DNA of 42,040 nucleotides from a virus: positions 1 through 42,040 of IMG/VR virus record IMGVR_UViG_3300036768_000632; one strand, 5' to 3'. Of the stretch, positions 24,173 through 31,416 are shown one piece after another. Below the pieces are notes generated by a model. That model was given only the letters and a program-made list of their open reading frames with translations. It made no database searches and was not told where the DNA came from. Numbering within the stretch: the first letter of the stretch is position 1; each line of letters begins with the position of its first letter. A program made the position numbers and the translations under genes.

Positions 24173-24274
24173 TGAGCGTCACGATCAATCTTCGAGAACG
24201 CCAAGCTCCGTGCGATCCGCCGCGAGGCCGCCAACGTTATTGACCGATGTTGGGAAGTCGGATAACCTGTCGGT

Positions 24275-24502
24275 ATGGCAAAGAATCCACAGAAACAACT
24301 CAAGGACCTGGTCGCCAGACGTATTCGCGAACTGCGACTTCGGCGAGGAATGACGCAAAGCCAGCTTGGAGAGCACATCGGCTCAGCAAAACCGCATGTG
24401 AGCGAGTTAGAGAACGGCAAGACCAGCCCTGGCATCGGCTTGCTGGCAAAGCTCGCAGCCGCATTACAAGTCGAACCAGCCGACCTGCTCCGCGAGGGCT
24501 GA
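24275..24502 (+). CDS. XRE-family HTH regulator
   Basis: A 75-residue protein that is little more than a Cro/C1-type HTH domain: RRIRELRLRRGMTQSQLGEH, IGSAKPHVSELENGKTSPGI, LLAKLAAALQVEPADLL. The MTQSQLGEHIGSAKPHVSELE core is the helix-turn-helix. It would bind DNA as a dimer. A second XRE-type protein is encoded 66 bases downstream, so the two may form a regulatory switch at the late/early boundary. No obvious promoter was identified for it. Confidence 0.88.
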   Translation: MAKNPQKQLKDLVARRIRELRLRRGMTQSQLGEHIGSAKPHVSELENGKTSPGIGLLAKLAAALQVEPADLLREG

Positions 24503-24568
24503 TGATCGCGGCGACCACAACGAAAACCGCTATGCAGTGCTTTTCGATATAGTAACGGAGGCGATACA

Positions 24569-24826
24569 GTGAGCATCGAGGCAGAATCCGGCCTATCCGT
24601 GGTTGCGCTCAGGGACCACTTGAAGGCGCTATTCGCGCAGCCTGGCGCGCCGACACAATCCGAGGTGGCCAAAAGAGCGGGAATTACCCGCGAAAATCTC
24701 AATAGAATCATCAACGGACGCCAGCGCCCAACGCTGGATCACGCGGCAGCAATCGCGCTGGCGACCGGGACAACGCTTTCCAGAATTTTGAGAAATTCTG
24801 AAAAAAGATCGCTCGCTCAGGCTTGA
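24569..24826 (+). CDS. Second XRE-family HTH regulator
   Basis: An 85-residue HTH protein: LSVVALRDHLKALFAQPGAP, TQSEVAKRAGITRENLNRII, NGRQRPTLDHAAAIALATGT. It begins at GTG with AACGGAGG upstream. The helix-turn-helix is TQSEVAKRAGITRENLNRII. A perfect palindrome lies right at its 3' end (24827-24842), next to a TTGACA hexamer, so autoregulation or control of the early genes that follow is likely. An inverted repeat CAGAATT/AATTCTG also occurs in its coding end at 24781-24800. Confidence 0.85.
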   Translation: MSIEAESGLSVVALRDHLKALFAQPGAPTQSEVAKRAGITRENLNRIINGRQRPTLDHAAAIALATGTTLSRILRNSEKRSLAQA

Positions 24827-24851
24827 CAAACTGTGAAGTTTGGGTCACAAA
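24823..24851 (+). promoter_or_regulatory. Candidate early promoter with embedded operator palindrome
   Basis: TTGACA at 24823-24828 is a perfect -35 hexamer. Between it and a weak -10-like CACAAA at 24846-24851 (17-base spacing) lies the perfect palindrome CAAACT-GTGA-AGTTTG (24827-24842). A repressor bound there would block RNA polymerase. The two HTH genes just upstream supply candidate repressors. The -10 is poor, so the promoter call is tentative; the palindrome is certain. Confidence 0.45.
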
Positions 24852-24919
24852 ACCGCCCCTGAAAATGGCTCGCCTCGTTAGCCATTGGTTGGTAGAGCGT
24901 TGTCCGACGGAGTGACACT

Positions 24920-25297
24920 GTGGCAACCATGCTGTTGAAACCAAGGAAGCTGCGGCCTACTCGGCTGGTTGCGAAGATCGTCGTCTTGTTCCGCGAAAGT
25001 GGTCTCGGCGACGAAGCGATTGGCCAAGCTATCGGTCGTGCTGCGTCGAGGTACGACCTGAGCGATGAACACCTGCTTGCGAAGCTAGCGTTCGGGTCGC
25101 TCGACTCCGTGCAGATCAGCGGATCAGTCGTCTGCTGCCGCTGTCGGCGGCGGATTTCAACGATCCCGTGCGTCGGCTGTCGCTGTGATGGTGTGCAGCC
25201 GCCGTTCTGGAACTACCAGCCGCAGAACTGTTCGAGGAACGAGCAAGAGCGTACACCGATGGTGTATCGCGCACCGCGTTTGCGAGGGGTTAGATGA
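24920..25297 (+). CDS. Small early protein with Cys-rich zinc ribbon
   Basis: A 125-residue protein starting at GTG 24920, with GGAG about 6 bases upstream. N-terminal helices (RLVAKIVVLFRESGLGDEAI, GQAIGRAASRYDLSDEHLLA) are followed by a knuckle VVCCRCRRRISTIPCVGCRC with CxxC pairs that would bind zinc, then a basic tail. It is the first gene after the operator-like palindrome, hence probably an early gene. The DNA- or RNA-binding role is inference. Its stop overlaps the next start. Confidence 0.6.
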   Translation: MATMLLKPRKLRPTRLVAKIVVLFRESGLGDEAIGQAIGRAASRYDLSDEHLLAKLAFGSLDSVQISGSVVCCRCRRRISTIPCVGCRCDGVQPPFWNYQPQNCSRNEQERTPMVYRAPRLRGVR

Positions 25298-25530
25298 CTG
25301 ACACATCAACACAAGGTCAAGATTCACGGGCCGCCGCGCCATATATGACGCTCGCGGACGCGAGGCAACGCGAGACAGAAGCATGGATGGCGATGGTGGC
25401 TGCCGAGAAGCGGCTACACCAGTCGGAGCTATGGAAGGAGTATGCCAAAAGGGAGGACGAGTGGTTCGCGGCTCATCAATTGGTCGCGGCCATGCGGCTG
25501 GCAAATAACAGGGAAGCGCCGAGCAAATGA
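25294..25530 (+). CDS. Small helical early protein
   Basis: A 78-residue protein beginning at the ATGA overlap with the zinc-ribbon gene. It is mostly charged and helical: ADARQRETEAWMAMVAAEKR, LHQSELWKEYAKREDEWFAA, HQLVAAMRLANNREA. No domain is recognised. It is part of a run of three short overlapping or abutting early genes between the HTH regulators and CsrA. Confidence 0.55.
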   Translation: MTDTSTQGQDSRAAAPYMTLADARQRETEAWMAMVAAEKRLHQSELWKEYAKREDEWFAAHQLVAAMRLANNREAPSK

Positions 25531-25531
25531 G

Positions 25532-25774
25532 ATGAGCGCGTCAAGGTCAAATGAAGACATAATCATCACCGAGTCGGTAGTCGAGTTGGCCGCATGGATC
25601 GTCAACGCGCGGCATACTCGACTTGCGGAGGTTGTCGCCCGCCTGAGACGCGAGTTGATGGCGGTTTATCTGCGAGGTGTTTCAGACGGGAAACGTATGC
25701 GGAAGCAAGATGCCGATGATGGTTCGCCGCGTTCCACGGCAGGGACTCCCAACACGGATGTTGGGACGGAGTGA
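25532..25774 (+). CDS. Small early protein of unknown function
   Basis: An 80-residue protein starting at ATG one base after the previous gene's stop (TGAGATG). It has a helical core, SVVELAAWIVNARHTRLAEV, then VARLRRELMAVYLRGVSDGK, and a flexible Ser/Thr/Asp-rich end. No recognisable family. Coupled by position to the gene before it. Confidence 0.5.
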   Translation: MSASRSNEDIIITESVVELAAWIVNARHTRLAEVVARLRRELMAVYLRGVSDGKRMRKQDADDGSPRSTAGTPNTDVGTE

Positions 25775-25822
25775 GGAAGTATTTTCCGGCGGCGAATCTT
25801 ATCTATGAAAGAAAGGAATCTT

Positions 25823-26053
25823 ATGTTGGTGCTAACGCGAAGAGAGCAGCAGTCCATCAACCTGCGGTGCGGGGACGAGTTGATCGAGATTTACGTGCTG
25901 TGGGCTGCTGGTGGCCGCGCCAAAATCGGAGTCAAAGCGGACGGCAGGTGGAATATCGCCCGCAAGGAAGTGGACAGGTACACAAGCGGGAAGATTCAAG
26001 CCGGACCGGAAGACGTGGCCGACCTGGGCCGGAGGACATCATGCGAGGGTTGA
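25823..26053 (+). CDS. csrA: CsrA-like translational regulator
   Basis: A 76-residue protein that opens with the CsrA signature MLVLTRREQQSINL and continues LIEIYVLWAAGGRAKIGVKA and NIARKEVDRY, matching the five-strand CsrA pattern (MLVLTRKxGExIxI...VxVxxxxGxxxRIGIxAPxxVxVxRxEV). CsrA dimers bind GGA motifs in mRNA hairpins and usually block ribosome binding. ATG 25823 is chosen because it matches the conserved N-terminus and is preceded by GAAAGGA; an ATG at 25805 would add six non-conserved residues. The C-terminus is longer than in host CsrA. It overlaps the nuclease gene by 13 bases. Confidence 0.85.
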   Translation: MLVLTRREQQSINLRCGDELIEIYVLWAAGGRAKIGVKADGRWNIARKEVDRYTSGKIQAGPEDVADLGRRTSCEG

Positions 26054-26943
26054 AAGTCGCCAGTCCGAACGATCCGGCATGGCGTGAGGCTCGTTATACC
26101 GGGATCGGCGCAAGCGAAGCCGCCGCTGCGTGCGGAGTCTCAGAGTACGAGACGCCGCTGCACATCTACATGAAGAAGCGCGGCGACCTGCCGGAGAGCG
26201 AAGAAACGCAGTCGATGCGGCTCGGTCGTCGGCTAGAGCCAATCGTCGTTGAAGAGTTCGCCGCCGTGACTGGTCTTGAGATCGGGAAGTACCCGGTCGA
26301 GATGCTGAGGCACGAGCAGCATTCGTTCGTGTTGGCGACGCCTGACGCATGGTTGGCGAACCAAGAGTTGTTGGAGGCGAAAACGACGACTTGGATGATG
26401 GCGAAGAAGCTCGGTGAGGAAGGTAGCGACGCTGTTCCAACCGAGTGGCTCATGCAGGTGCAGCAGCAGATGGCCGTCACCGGCGCAGAGCGTGCTCACG
26501 TGGCCGTGTTGCTAGACGGACGGACGCTCAAGACGTTCGTTGTCGAGCGTCATCAGGCGCTAATAGAGCGCATTATCGCTATCGAGTCCGAGCTATGGGA
26601 GCGCATTCGGGACGGCGATCCGCCTGAGCCAACATGGTCGCACGCGCGAACGCCAGAGTTGATAAGGCAACTGCATCGGGGCGTAGACACCGGTAGGGTC
26701 GTGGAGTTGACCGACGATGCCAGAAGTGCTTGGTCGAATTACGAATCGCTCACCAAGATGGCCAAGGAGATCGACGAGCAGCGCGAGGCCGAAAGGTCTC
26801 GCGTGCTGGCTCAGATCGGAGACGCCGAGTATGGCGACCTCGGCGATGGGTTTGTCATACGCCGCAAGTTGGTCGAGAAAACTCCCTATCGCGTCACGCC
26901 GAAGCCGTACATCGACATCCGAAAGATCAAACTCGAAAGATGA
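26041..26943 (+). CDS. YqaJ-type (lambda Exo-like) recombination exonuclease
   Basis: A 300-residue protein of the YqaJ viral recombinase/exonuclease family. It shows YTGIGASEAAAACGVSEYET, LGRRLEPIVVEEFAAVTGLE, then VLATPDAWLANQELLEAKTT, which holds the PD-(D/E)xK residues (Asp102, Glu112, Lys114), and PTEWLMQVQQQMAVTG. It degrades one strand of double-stranded DNA ends to expose ssDNA for the RecT annealase encoded directly downstream. GGAGGACATCATG gives the start. The C-terminal ~100 residues are charged and helical. Confidence 0.88.
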   Translation: MRGLKVASPNDPAWREARYTGIGASEAAAACGVSEYETPLHIYMKKRGDLPESEETQSMRLGRRLEPIVVEEFAAVTGLEIGKYPVEMLRHEQHSFVLATPDAWLANQELLEAKTTTWMMAKKLGEEGSDAVPTEWLMQVQQQMAVTGAERAHVAVLLDGRTLKTFVVERHQALIERIIAIESELWERIRDGDPPEPTWSHARTPELIRQLHRGVDTGRVVELTDDARSAWSNYESLTKMAKEIDEQREAERSRVLAQIGDAEYGDLGDGFVIRRKLVEKTPYRVTPKPYIDIRKIKLER

Positions 26944-26954
26944 AAGGTTGAACG

Positions 26955-27980
26955 ATGACTGCGAATAACACTACCGCTCCCGCGAATTCCGTGGCAAAAC
27001 CGACCGGCATCAAATCTTTGATCGTCAGCGACGCATTCAAGGCACAAATCACCCCGGTGCTCCCCAAACATATAACGCCAGAGCGCCAAGTCAGGGTCGC
27101 TCTGACGACATTGGCGCGAACTCCGAAGCTCGCCGAGTGCGAGCCAGCATCGTTCTTTCAGTGCTTGTTGACGCTGTCTCAGTATGGATTGGAGCCGGAC
27201 GGGCGGCACGCACACTTGATCCCATTCGAGAACCGCAAGCGGGGGGTCGTCGAGTGCCAGCTTATTATCGACTACAAAGGACTGGTCGATTTGGCGATGC
27301 GGTCCGGCAAGGTGGCAAACATCCATGCCGATACTGTCTGCGAGCACGACGAGTTCGAGTTTGACCGTGGCGAACTCAAGAAGCACAAGATCGACTTTCG
27401 TAAGCCGCGAGGTGCTGTTTATGCGGTTTACGCATTGTGCCGCTTCAAAGACGGCACGGAAAAGTGCGAGGTTATGACCCGCGACGAGGTCGAGTCTATT
27501 CGCCGTCGCTCGAAGGCCGGGACCAATGGTCCGTGGGTCACGGATTGGAACGAAATGGCGAAGAAGACCGTATTCCGCCGTCTCTCGAAATGGTTGCCGT
27601 TGTCTTCGGAATTCCGAGACGCCGTCGATGCCGATGACGACACGCTGATCGACACCTCGCGCGTCGTGCATACCACAGTTGATGCGCCGGCTCCAGAAGC
27701 GAAAACACGATCCGACGAACTCGCCGCGCTGTTGATGAGAAATCAATCTTCGGATGTCGGCGAGGAGTCGCAAGAGGAATCGGTCGATGGCAACGATGCG
27801 GTTTCGTACTGGCTCGGTGTCATCGCCGAGGCTCGCGACCGTGCGGCACTGATTCGCAAGCACGAGCGGTTTGACAGCGTCCGAGCAGACCTGACGACCG
27901 AGGAGCAAGAGCAGATCGAGGCCGCGTTTGCGGCACGTATGGCCGCATTCGGCGAGACGACACCACGACGCGAGACTTGA
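26955..27980 (+). CDS. recT: RecT-family ssDNA annealing protein
   Basis: A 341-residue RecT-type recombinase. Diagnostic stretches are LPKHITPERQVRVALTTLAR, TPKLAECEPASFFQCLLTLS, QYGLEPDGRHAHLIPFENRK, CQLIIDYKGLVDLAMRSGKV, and WVTDWNEMAKKTVFRRLSKW. RecT binds ssDNA exposed by the YqaJ exonuclease and promotes annealing, in phage replication and repair. It starts 11 bases after the exonuclease stop. The C-terminal ~100 residues are variable and acidic, normal for the family. Confidence 0.93.
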   Translation: MTANNTTAPANSVAKPTGIKSLIVSDAFKAQITPVLPKHITPERQVRVALTTLARTPKLAECEPASFFQCLLTLSQYGLEPDGRHAHLIPFENRKRGVVECQLIIDYKGLVDLAMRSGKVANIHADTVCEHDEFEFDRGELKKHKIDFRKPRGAVYAVYALCRFKDGTEKCEVMTRDEVESIRRRSKAGTNGPWVTDWNEMAKKTVFRRLSKWLPLSSEFRDAVDADDDTLIDTSRVVHTTVDAPAPEAKTRSDELAALLMRNQSSDVGEESQEESVDGNDAVSYWLGVIAEARDRAALIRKHERFDSVRADLTTEEQEQIEAAFAARMAAFGETTPRRET

Positions 27981-28006
27981 TGGGTCTATGTAATCGGAAC
28001 GAGAGG

Positions 28007-28025
28007 GCGGCTAGATAGCAGCCGC
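28007..28025 (+). promoter_or_regulatory. Leader hairpin upstream of the DUF1064-like gene
   Basis: GCGGCT-AGATAGC-AGCCGC forms a perfect 6-bp stem 17 bases before ATG 28043. It resembles the GGCGGC/GCCGCC leaders further right in sequence and position but lacks the long purine-rich Shine-Dalgarno. Confidence 0.4.
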
Positions 28026-28042
28026 AATATCTGAGGCACGCG

Positions 28043-28420
28043 ATGTTCCACAGAAGGTTCGCCAGATTCGGCGACAACTCGAAGTATGGAAAGCGTCACA
28101 GGCCTGGCGAGATGAACTCGACCGAGGCGAAGTACGCGGAGCATCTGCAAGCGCGGAAACTCGCTGGCGAAGTGATCGAGTGGCTGTTCGAGCCAGTGAC
28201 GCTCAAATTAGCGACCGACTGCCGCTATACGCCGGACTTCCTCGTTCTGCACGCCGACGGGACGCTTGAGTTCGTGGACGTGAAGGGCGGCGGCCCGATG
28301 GACGAGAAGTCGCGTGTGAAGATCAAGTGTGCGGCGGAGAAGTTCTTCTGCTTCCGGTTTTCCATAGCGAAAACCCGTCCAAAGCGCGATGGTGGCGGTT
28401 TCGCGATGGAGCAGTTCTGA
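28043..28420 (+). CDS. DUF1064-like phage nuclease
   Basis: A 125-residue protein with the DUF1064 look: NSTEAKYAEHLQARKLAGEV, FEPVTLKLATDCRYTPDFLV, LEFVDVKGGG, then a Lys/Arg-rich tail. The YTPDF...VDVKG spacing is a PD-(D/E)xK nuclease core. Such proteins accompany phage replication and recombination genes and may resolve branched DNA. It follows the RecT gene. Confidence 0.75.
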   Translation: MFHRRFARFGDNSKYGKRHRPGEMNSTEAKYAEHLQARKLAGEVIEWLFEPVTLKLATDCRYTPDFLVLHADGTLEFVDVKGGGPMDEKSRVKIKCAAEKFFCFRFSIAKTRPKRDGGGFAMEQF

Positions 28421-28431
28421 GAGGTGGCGGA

Positions 28432-28620
28432 ATGAGGATCACGGAACAGGTGCGAGATGTCCTGATGGATGCCAGTCGCCGCATCGAGCGTATTGGTAGG
28501 CGTCAGCACAGGCCGTCGCCGACGGTTGACAAAGCGTTGGTCTTGCTGGCCGAGTTGCGTTCGCAGGTGGCTGATGATACGCGGGGCCGTGATCGCGTGC
28601 GCGCAATTGCTGACGATTGA
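28432..28620 (+). CDS. 62-residue protein of unknown function
   Basis: A small, mostly helical, basic protein (ITEQVRDVLMDASRRIERIG, ALVLLAELRSQVADDTRGRD) starting at ATG 28432 with GAGGTGG upstream. It lies between the DUF1064-like nuclease and the replication-associated gene. No family is recognised. Confidence 0.5.
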   Translation: MRITEQVRDVLMDASRRIERIGRRQHRPSPTVDKALVLLAELRSQVADDTRGRDRVRAIADD

Positions 28621-28673
28621 TTGCACGATTGATTGTGCGCGCGCGATTAGGTAGTAATCAGAGGGAATTGATC

Positions 28674-29555
28674 ATGCCGAATCGCGTCGTGCGAGAGGGG
28701 ATCATTGACAGCCCTAGGATAGAACAGCTTGTCAGAGAGGTAGGCTGGGCAGGAGAGGTTTTTTATCGGCGTTTGCATCAAATTGTTGACGATTACGGTC
28801 GCTTCGATGGTCGCCTTACCATGTTGAAGGCGCGGGCCTTCCCGACTGTGATGGACCTAGTTCGAGACGCCGACCTGGAACGATGGATCGCTGCGTGCGT
28901 GAAGTCCGGCCTGGTACGCGTCTACGAAGTCAAAGGCCATCGTTATCTGGAACTGCTCGACTTCCGACAACAGGTACGCGCCAAGACGAGCAAATACCCT
29001 GATCCTCCACAGTCTGACGCAGACGATCAGCATTCGCTAAGCATGCGAGAAACGCATGCTCAGCAGACGTTGTGCGCGCGAGACGCACCTGCGCAGCAGA
29101 TGCTAAGCACGTGCGCAGCAGATGCGCACTTAGACGAAGACGAAGTCGAAGACGTAGTCGAAGGCGCTAGTAATAAAGGTGGTGCAGAGCAGAAACAGCT
29201 TGTCGTGCTCTCGCCAGCGTCGCCGTCTCCAGTGCTGCCGTTCGAGTCCGAGGAGTTTCGGCAGGCTTGGTCGGACTTCGTGTCCATGCGCAAGGAGATC
29301 AAGAAGCCGCTGAGGCCAACGGCCACAAAGGCGATGCTCAAAAAACTTCAAGCGGCGGGGGAGCAACTAGCCATCGAGGCTCTTCGAGAGTCCACAGCCA
29401 ATCAATGGCAGGGCGTTTTCCTGCAAAAAGGGGGCAATCATGGATCGGGAGCAAGCCGCGCCGCGAGCCTATTTGAGCGCGAACAGCAACGCGAACAGCA
29501 GCAACTCAACGTTATCGCGAAGTGGGCCTCAGAGCGATCGCTGCCCGCCCGCTGA
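28674..29555 (+). CDS. Replication-initiation-like protein
   Basis: A 293-residue protein. The N-terminal ~100 residues look like a winged-helix or DnaD-N-like domain (IDSPRIEQLVREVGWAGEVF, YRRLHQIVDDYGRFDGRLTM, WIAACVKSGLVRVYEVKGHR, YLELLDFRQQVRAKTSKYPD), followed by an acidic linker rich in Asp, Gln and Ala, and a C-terminal domain with FRQAWSDFVSMRKEIKKPLR and AMLKKLQAAGEQLAIEALRE. This layout is typical of phage replisome-organiser proteins encoded before a helicase loader. ATG 28674 follows GAGGG. The assignment is by domain appearance and context. Confidence 0.6.
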   Translation: MPNRVVREGIIDSPRIEQLVREVGWAGEVFYRRLHQIVDDYGRFDGRLTMLKARAFPTVMDLVRDADLERWIAACVKSGLVRVYEVKGHRYLELLDFRQQVRAKTSKYPDPPQSDADDQHSLSMRETHAQQTLCARDAPAQQMLSTCAADAHLDEDEVEDVVEGASNKGGAEQKQLVVLSPASPSPVLPFESEEFRQAWSDFVSMRKEIKKPLRPTATKAMLKKLQAAGEQLAIEALRESTANQWQGVFLQKGGNHGSGASRAASLFEREQQREQQQLNVIAKWASERSLPAR

Positions 29556-29874
29556 ATTCGCGCGAGCGATGGCGCACCTCTGCGAGATGAAGCGCACCGC
29601 TCATCTCACGAGGACTCAGCTAACGGCCTGGCATAGCGTATTGGGCGTGTTCGACACCGACATCGTGAACGCCGCGATGCTGGAGCTTTCGCTCACAGAG
29701 AGCAGATTCCCAGAACTCGGCGAGTTGTACCAACTCTGCCGCGAAAAATCGTTCAGGTGCGGTCGCCGGGAGCGTCCGTACTCGCCGCATGGACAAGGCG
29801 AGAAGGACGCCACAAGGCCGACGACCAACGAGATAAGGGAGATCGCCGCGAGGTTCGGGTTGAAGGTTCCGTGA
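29440..29874 (+). CDS. Helicase-loader-like small protein
   Basis: A 144-residue protein overlapping the 3' end of the replication-like gene by 116 bases in another frame. It has a low-complexity Ser/Asn N-terminus and then a helical domain (AEFARAMAHLCEMKRTAHLT, RTQLTAWHSVLGVFDTDIVN, AAMLELSLTESRFPELGELY) that resembles phage helicase-loader/inhibitor proteins. The real start may be later than 29440, for example near MAHLCEM, since the first 40 residues look non-native. It ends in EIREIAARFGLKVP. Confidence 0.45.
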   Translation: MDREQAAPRAYLSANSNANSSNSTLSRSGPQSDRCPPAEFARAMAHLCEMKRTAHLTRTQLTAWHSVLGVFDTDIVNAAMLELSLTESRFPELGELYQLCREKSFRCGRRERPYSPHGQGEKDATRPTTNEIREIAARFGLKVP

Positions 29875-29885
29875 AAGGTGGCACT

Positions 29886-30509
29886 ATGATGACTGAGGCT
29901 GAAGTAAATTTGCTGAGACCGGAGATTGCCGGTTTGCTGCGGAAGGTTCCCGAATCATGGGCCGAGTTCGCGTCAGATTCGCTGACTTCGATTCATGCGG
30001 ACGCTCTGTTTCTGTTGACGGCGGCGGGGTTGGTGGCGCGGCGCATCTGGGTTCGCGCGAAGATGGCGAATCACGACACTTGCTTTCAGTGGCGGTTTCA
30101 GGTGACTGGCGAGGGCGGCTACGCAAAGGTTGCGGAGGAGGTTGCGCCGGTGTTGTACGAGACGTGGGCTGATGCGTGGCGGAAGTGGCGCGCTGGGGAA
30201 ACCCGCGACTGTTGCCCGTTTATTATCACGGGAATCGAGCCTCAAGAGTGGCGGTTGACGAAGCGCGGAATACGCTCCCGCGATTTCATTGGAGATTCGG
30301 AACTGCCGCGCCCAGCTGTTGAGGGCTACGGTGGGATTCTGGAGATATGGAAGTTGGGCCGAATAGCCCCGTCGGTGAAAGATGCTGGCGGCTGGGACTG
30401 GCCGGATGGCGCGGACAGCTTCAAGAAAGCGTTCAGCACGACGGCGACGCCGCTGCTGGGGCGGCTAGTTGCGCCGAGTAAGCGCGAACCGGCGGGTCCG
30501 GACTCCTAA
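29886..30509 (+). CDS. Protein of unknown function next to the candidate origin
   Basis: A 207-residue protein starting at ATG 29886 (a tandem ATGATG; the second lies at 29889). It is mixed alpha/beta: LRPEIAGLLRKVPESWAEFA, LTAAGLVARRIWVRAKMANH, DTCFQWRFQVTGEGGYAKVA, WRAGETRDCCPFIITGIEPQ. No signal peptide or domain is recognised. It is the last gene before the 529-base noncoding region with iterons. Confidence 0.55.
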   Translation: MMTEAEVNLLRPEIAGLLRKVPESWAEFASDSLTSIHADALFLLTAAGLVARRIWVRAKMANHDTCFQWRFQVTGEGGYAKVAEEVAPVLYETWADAWRKWRAGETRDCCPFIITGIEPQEWRLTKRGIRSRDFIGDSELPRPAVEGYGGILEIWKLGRIAPSVKDAGGWDWPDGADSFKKAFSTTATPLLGRLVAPSKREPAGPDS

Positions 30510-30740
30510 ACGTCAACTTTCCGACCCGACCTCAATAAATGCGTCTATAGGCGTCGCCGGTCATTGCACGAGGGTTGAGTCGCGTTTTCGATTTGGATGC
30601 GTTGTGCGCAAACGTCGTGCGTTTGGCGCGGTCTTGGTTCAAGAGCCGGTCGTAGTCGTGTCGAGCACGAGATTGGAGAGGTTGTGCTGTAGCTGCAGGC
30701 GGTCGGCACGCTGTCAGGCGCATGGATACCGGCGGGCGAC

Positions 30741-30810
30741 TCGGAGCAAATCGGAGAGAATCGGAGAGAGTCGGAGAGAGTCGGAGCAAATCGGAGAGAA
30801 TCGGAGAGAG
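30741..30810 (+). repeat. Iteron array, 7 x 10 bp
   Basis: Seven directly repeated 10-base units, TCGGAGCAAA, TCGGAGAGAA, TCGGAGAGAG, TCGGAGAGAG, TCGGAGCAAA, TCGGAGAGAA, TCGGAGAGAG, with consensus TCGGAG(A/C)(G/A)A(A/G). Units 1-3 and 5-7 are the same triplet of variants, so the array looks like a duplicated block with one extra unit. Regular iterons near replication genes are a hallmark of origins where an initiator binds. Confidence 0.75.
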
Positions 30811-30860
30811 CAGTCGAGACCTCGCGGCCTGGCTCGCCGCTAGTCTCGCCAGTTCGATCA

Positions 30861-30926
30861 GCGAAATTTCCCGCGAAATTCCGCGATTTCCAGAAATTTT
30901 GAAAATTTTTCGATTTTTTCTTGCCG
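30861..30926. other. AT-rich segment beside the iterons, possible DNA-unwinding element
   Basis: A region dense in A/T runs (AAATTTTGAAAATTTTTCGAT near 30893-30914, ATTTTTTCTT) and with repeated GCGAAATT-type motifs, in contrast to the GC-rich genome. It begins about 50 bases downstream of the last iteron, the spacing expected of an unwinding element. Confidence 0.45.
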
Positions 30927-30950
30927 ATGCTCTTGACTAATGGTTCTGCA

Positions 30951-30982
30951 ATCGCCAAACTATTGCCCAGACGGTTGGCGAT
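30951..30982. promoter_or_regulatory. Inverted repeat, possible operator or stem
   Basis: ATCGCCAA (30951-30958) and TTGGCGAT (30975-30982) form an 8-bp inverted repeat with a 16-base spacer, upstream of the accessory cassette that starts at 31039. A TTGACT is nearby at 30933-30938. It may be an operator, a stem-loop or part of the origin. Confidence 0.35.
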
Positions 30983-31003
30983 GTGGCTGACCGAAAACAA
31001 ACC

Positions 31004-31019
31004 GGCGGCAACGACCGCC
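31004..31019 (+). promoter_or_regulatory. Leader hairpin copy 1
   Basis: GGCGG-CAACGA-CCGCC, followed by CACAACGCGAGGAGAGAGAC and ATG 31039. First of eight similar 5' leaders in the accessory region. Confidence 0.7.
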
Positions 31020-31038
31020 ACAACGCGAGGAGAGAGAC

Positions 31039-31350
31039 ATGGACAAGGCGGCAGTTATTGAGCTAGAGAAGATCGGAGGAAACAAGCCCTGGGTCGCGCG
31101 AATTGTCGGGACCGACCCGAAGTACGGACTAGCCCGCGAGTTCGTTGACGGCGCGGTTGACTACAGCCGCGCAAACCGCCCCCGCACGCGCGGGGTTTAC
31201 TACACATACTACTTGAAAAACGGCTACTACGAGGTCAAAGGCGGCCACTCTTGGGGGCACGCGAACGACAGGAAGTTCGTTCGCGTAACGTCCGGCAAGG
31301 TCGAGCCGGCGACGCTACAAGAAGTGCTGGAGTCGATTCAGAGGTCGTAG
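31039..31350 (+). CDS. Accessory protein of unknown function
   Basis: A 103-residue basic protein, first gene of the accessory region, with the shared hairpin leader and a strong GAGGAGAGA Shine-Dalgarno. It reads as a small beta/alpha domain: KAAVIELEKIGGNKPWVARI, VGTDPKYGLAREFVDGAVDY, YYTYYLKNGYYEVKGGHSWG, then a short helix. Many Tyr, Trp and Lys residues. No family is recognised. It has its own downstream hairpin (31381-31404), so it appears to be an independent cassette. Confidence 0.6.
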   Translation: MDKAAVIELEKIGGNKPWVARIVGTDPKYGLAREFVDGAVDYSRANRPRTRGVYYTYYLKNGYYEVKGGHSWGHANDRKFVRVTSGKVEPATLQEVLESIQRS

Positions 31351-31380
31351 TGCGACCACGAAGCTACAAGTTTCCAATCC

Positions 31381-31404
31381 GCCGCCCGCTGATCGGCGGG
31401 CGGC
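31381..31404. terminator. Intergenic hairpin, repeated element copy A
   Basis: GCCGCCCGC-TGATCG-GCGGGCGGC: a perfect 9-bp stem with 6-base loop. It lies in a near-identical intergenic sequence that recurs at 32565. No U-run follows, so it may be a terminator or an mRNA-stabilising stem. Confidence 0.5.
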
Positions 31405-31416
31405 ATATCTAACCCA

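Larger units (their letters stand above)
30510..31038. other. 529-base noncoding region
   Basis: The only stretch over 300 bases without a convincing gene. It holds an inverted repeat with one bulged base, GCGCAAACG-TCGTG-CGTTTGGCGC at about 30606-30629, the 7x10-bp iteron array (30741-30810), an AT-rich segment with A and T runs (about 30861-30926), a TTGACT near 30933, the 8-bp inverted repeat at 30951-30982, and the first copy of the GGCGGC leader at 31004-31019. Weak reading frames exist on both strands but look like shadows of the repeats. Confidence 0.6.

Noticed and set aside
24172-24243. 23-codon frame starting at TAATG after the second glycosyltransferase
   Set aside because: Too short and without protein-like features. 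Another frame here reads NAKLRAIRREAANVIDRCWE but has no start codon, so it may be a gene remnant.
24885-24919. tRNA-like sequence GGTTGGTAGAGC
   Set aside because: Only the D-arm-like part is present; no anticodon stem, T-arm (GTTCGANTCC) or acceptor stem follows.
30545-31021. 158-codon minus-strand frame across the iteron region
   Set aside because: It contains the iterons as repeated LSDSLRFAP and lacks protein-like composition or a ribosome-binding site; better explained as noncoding.
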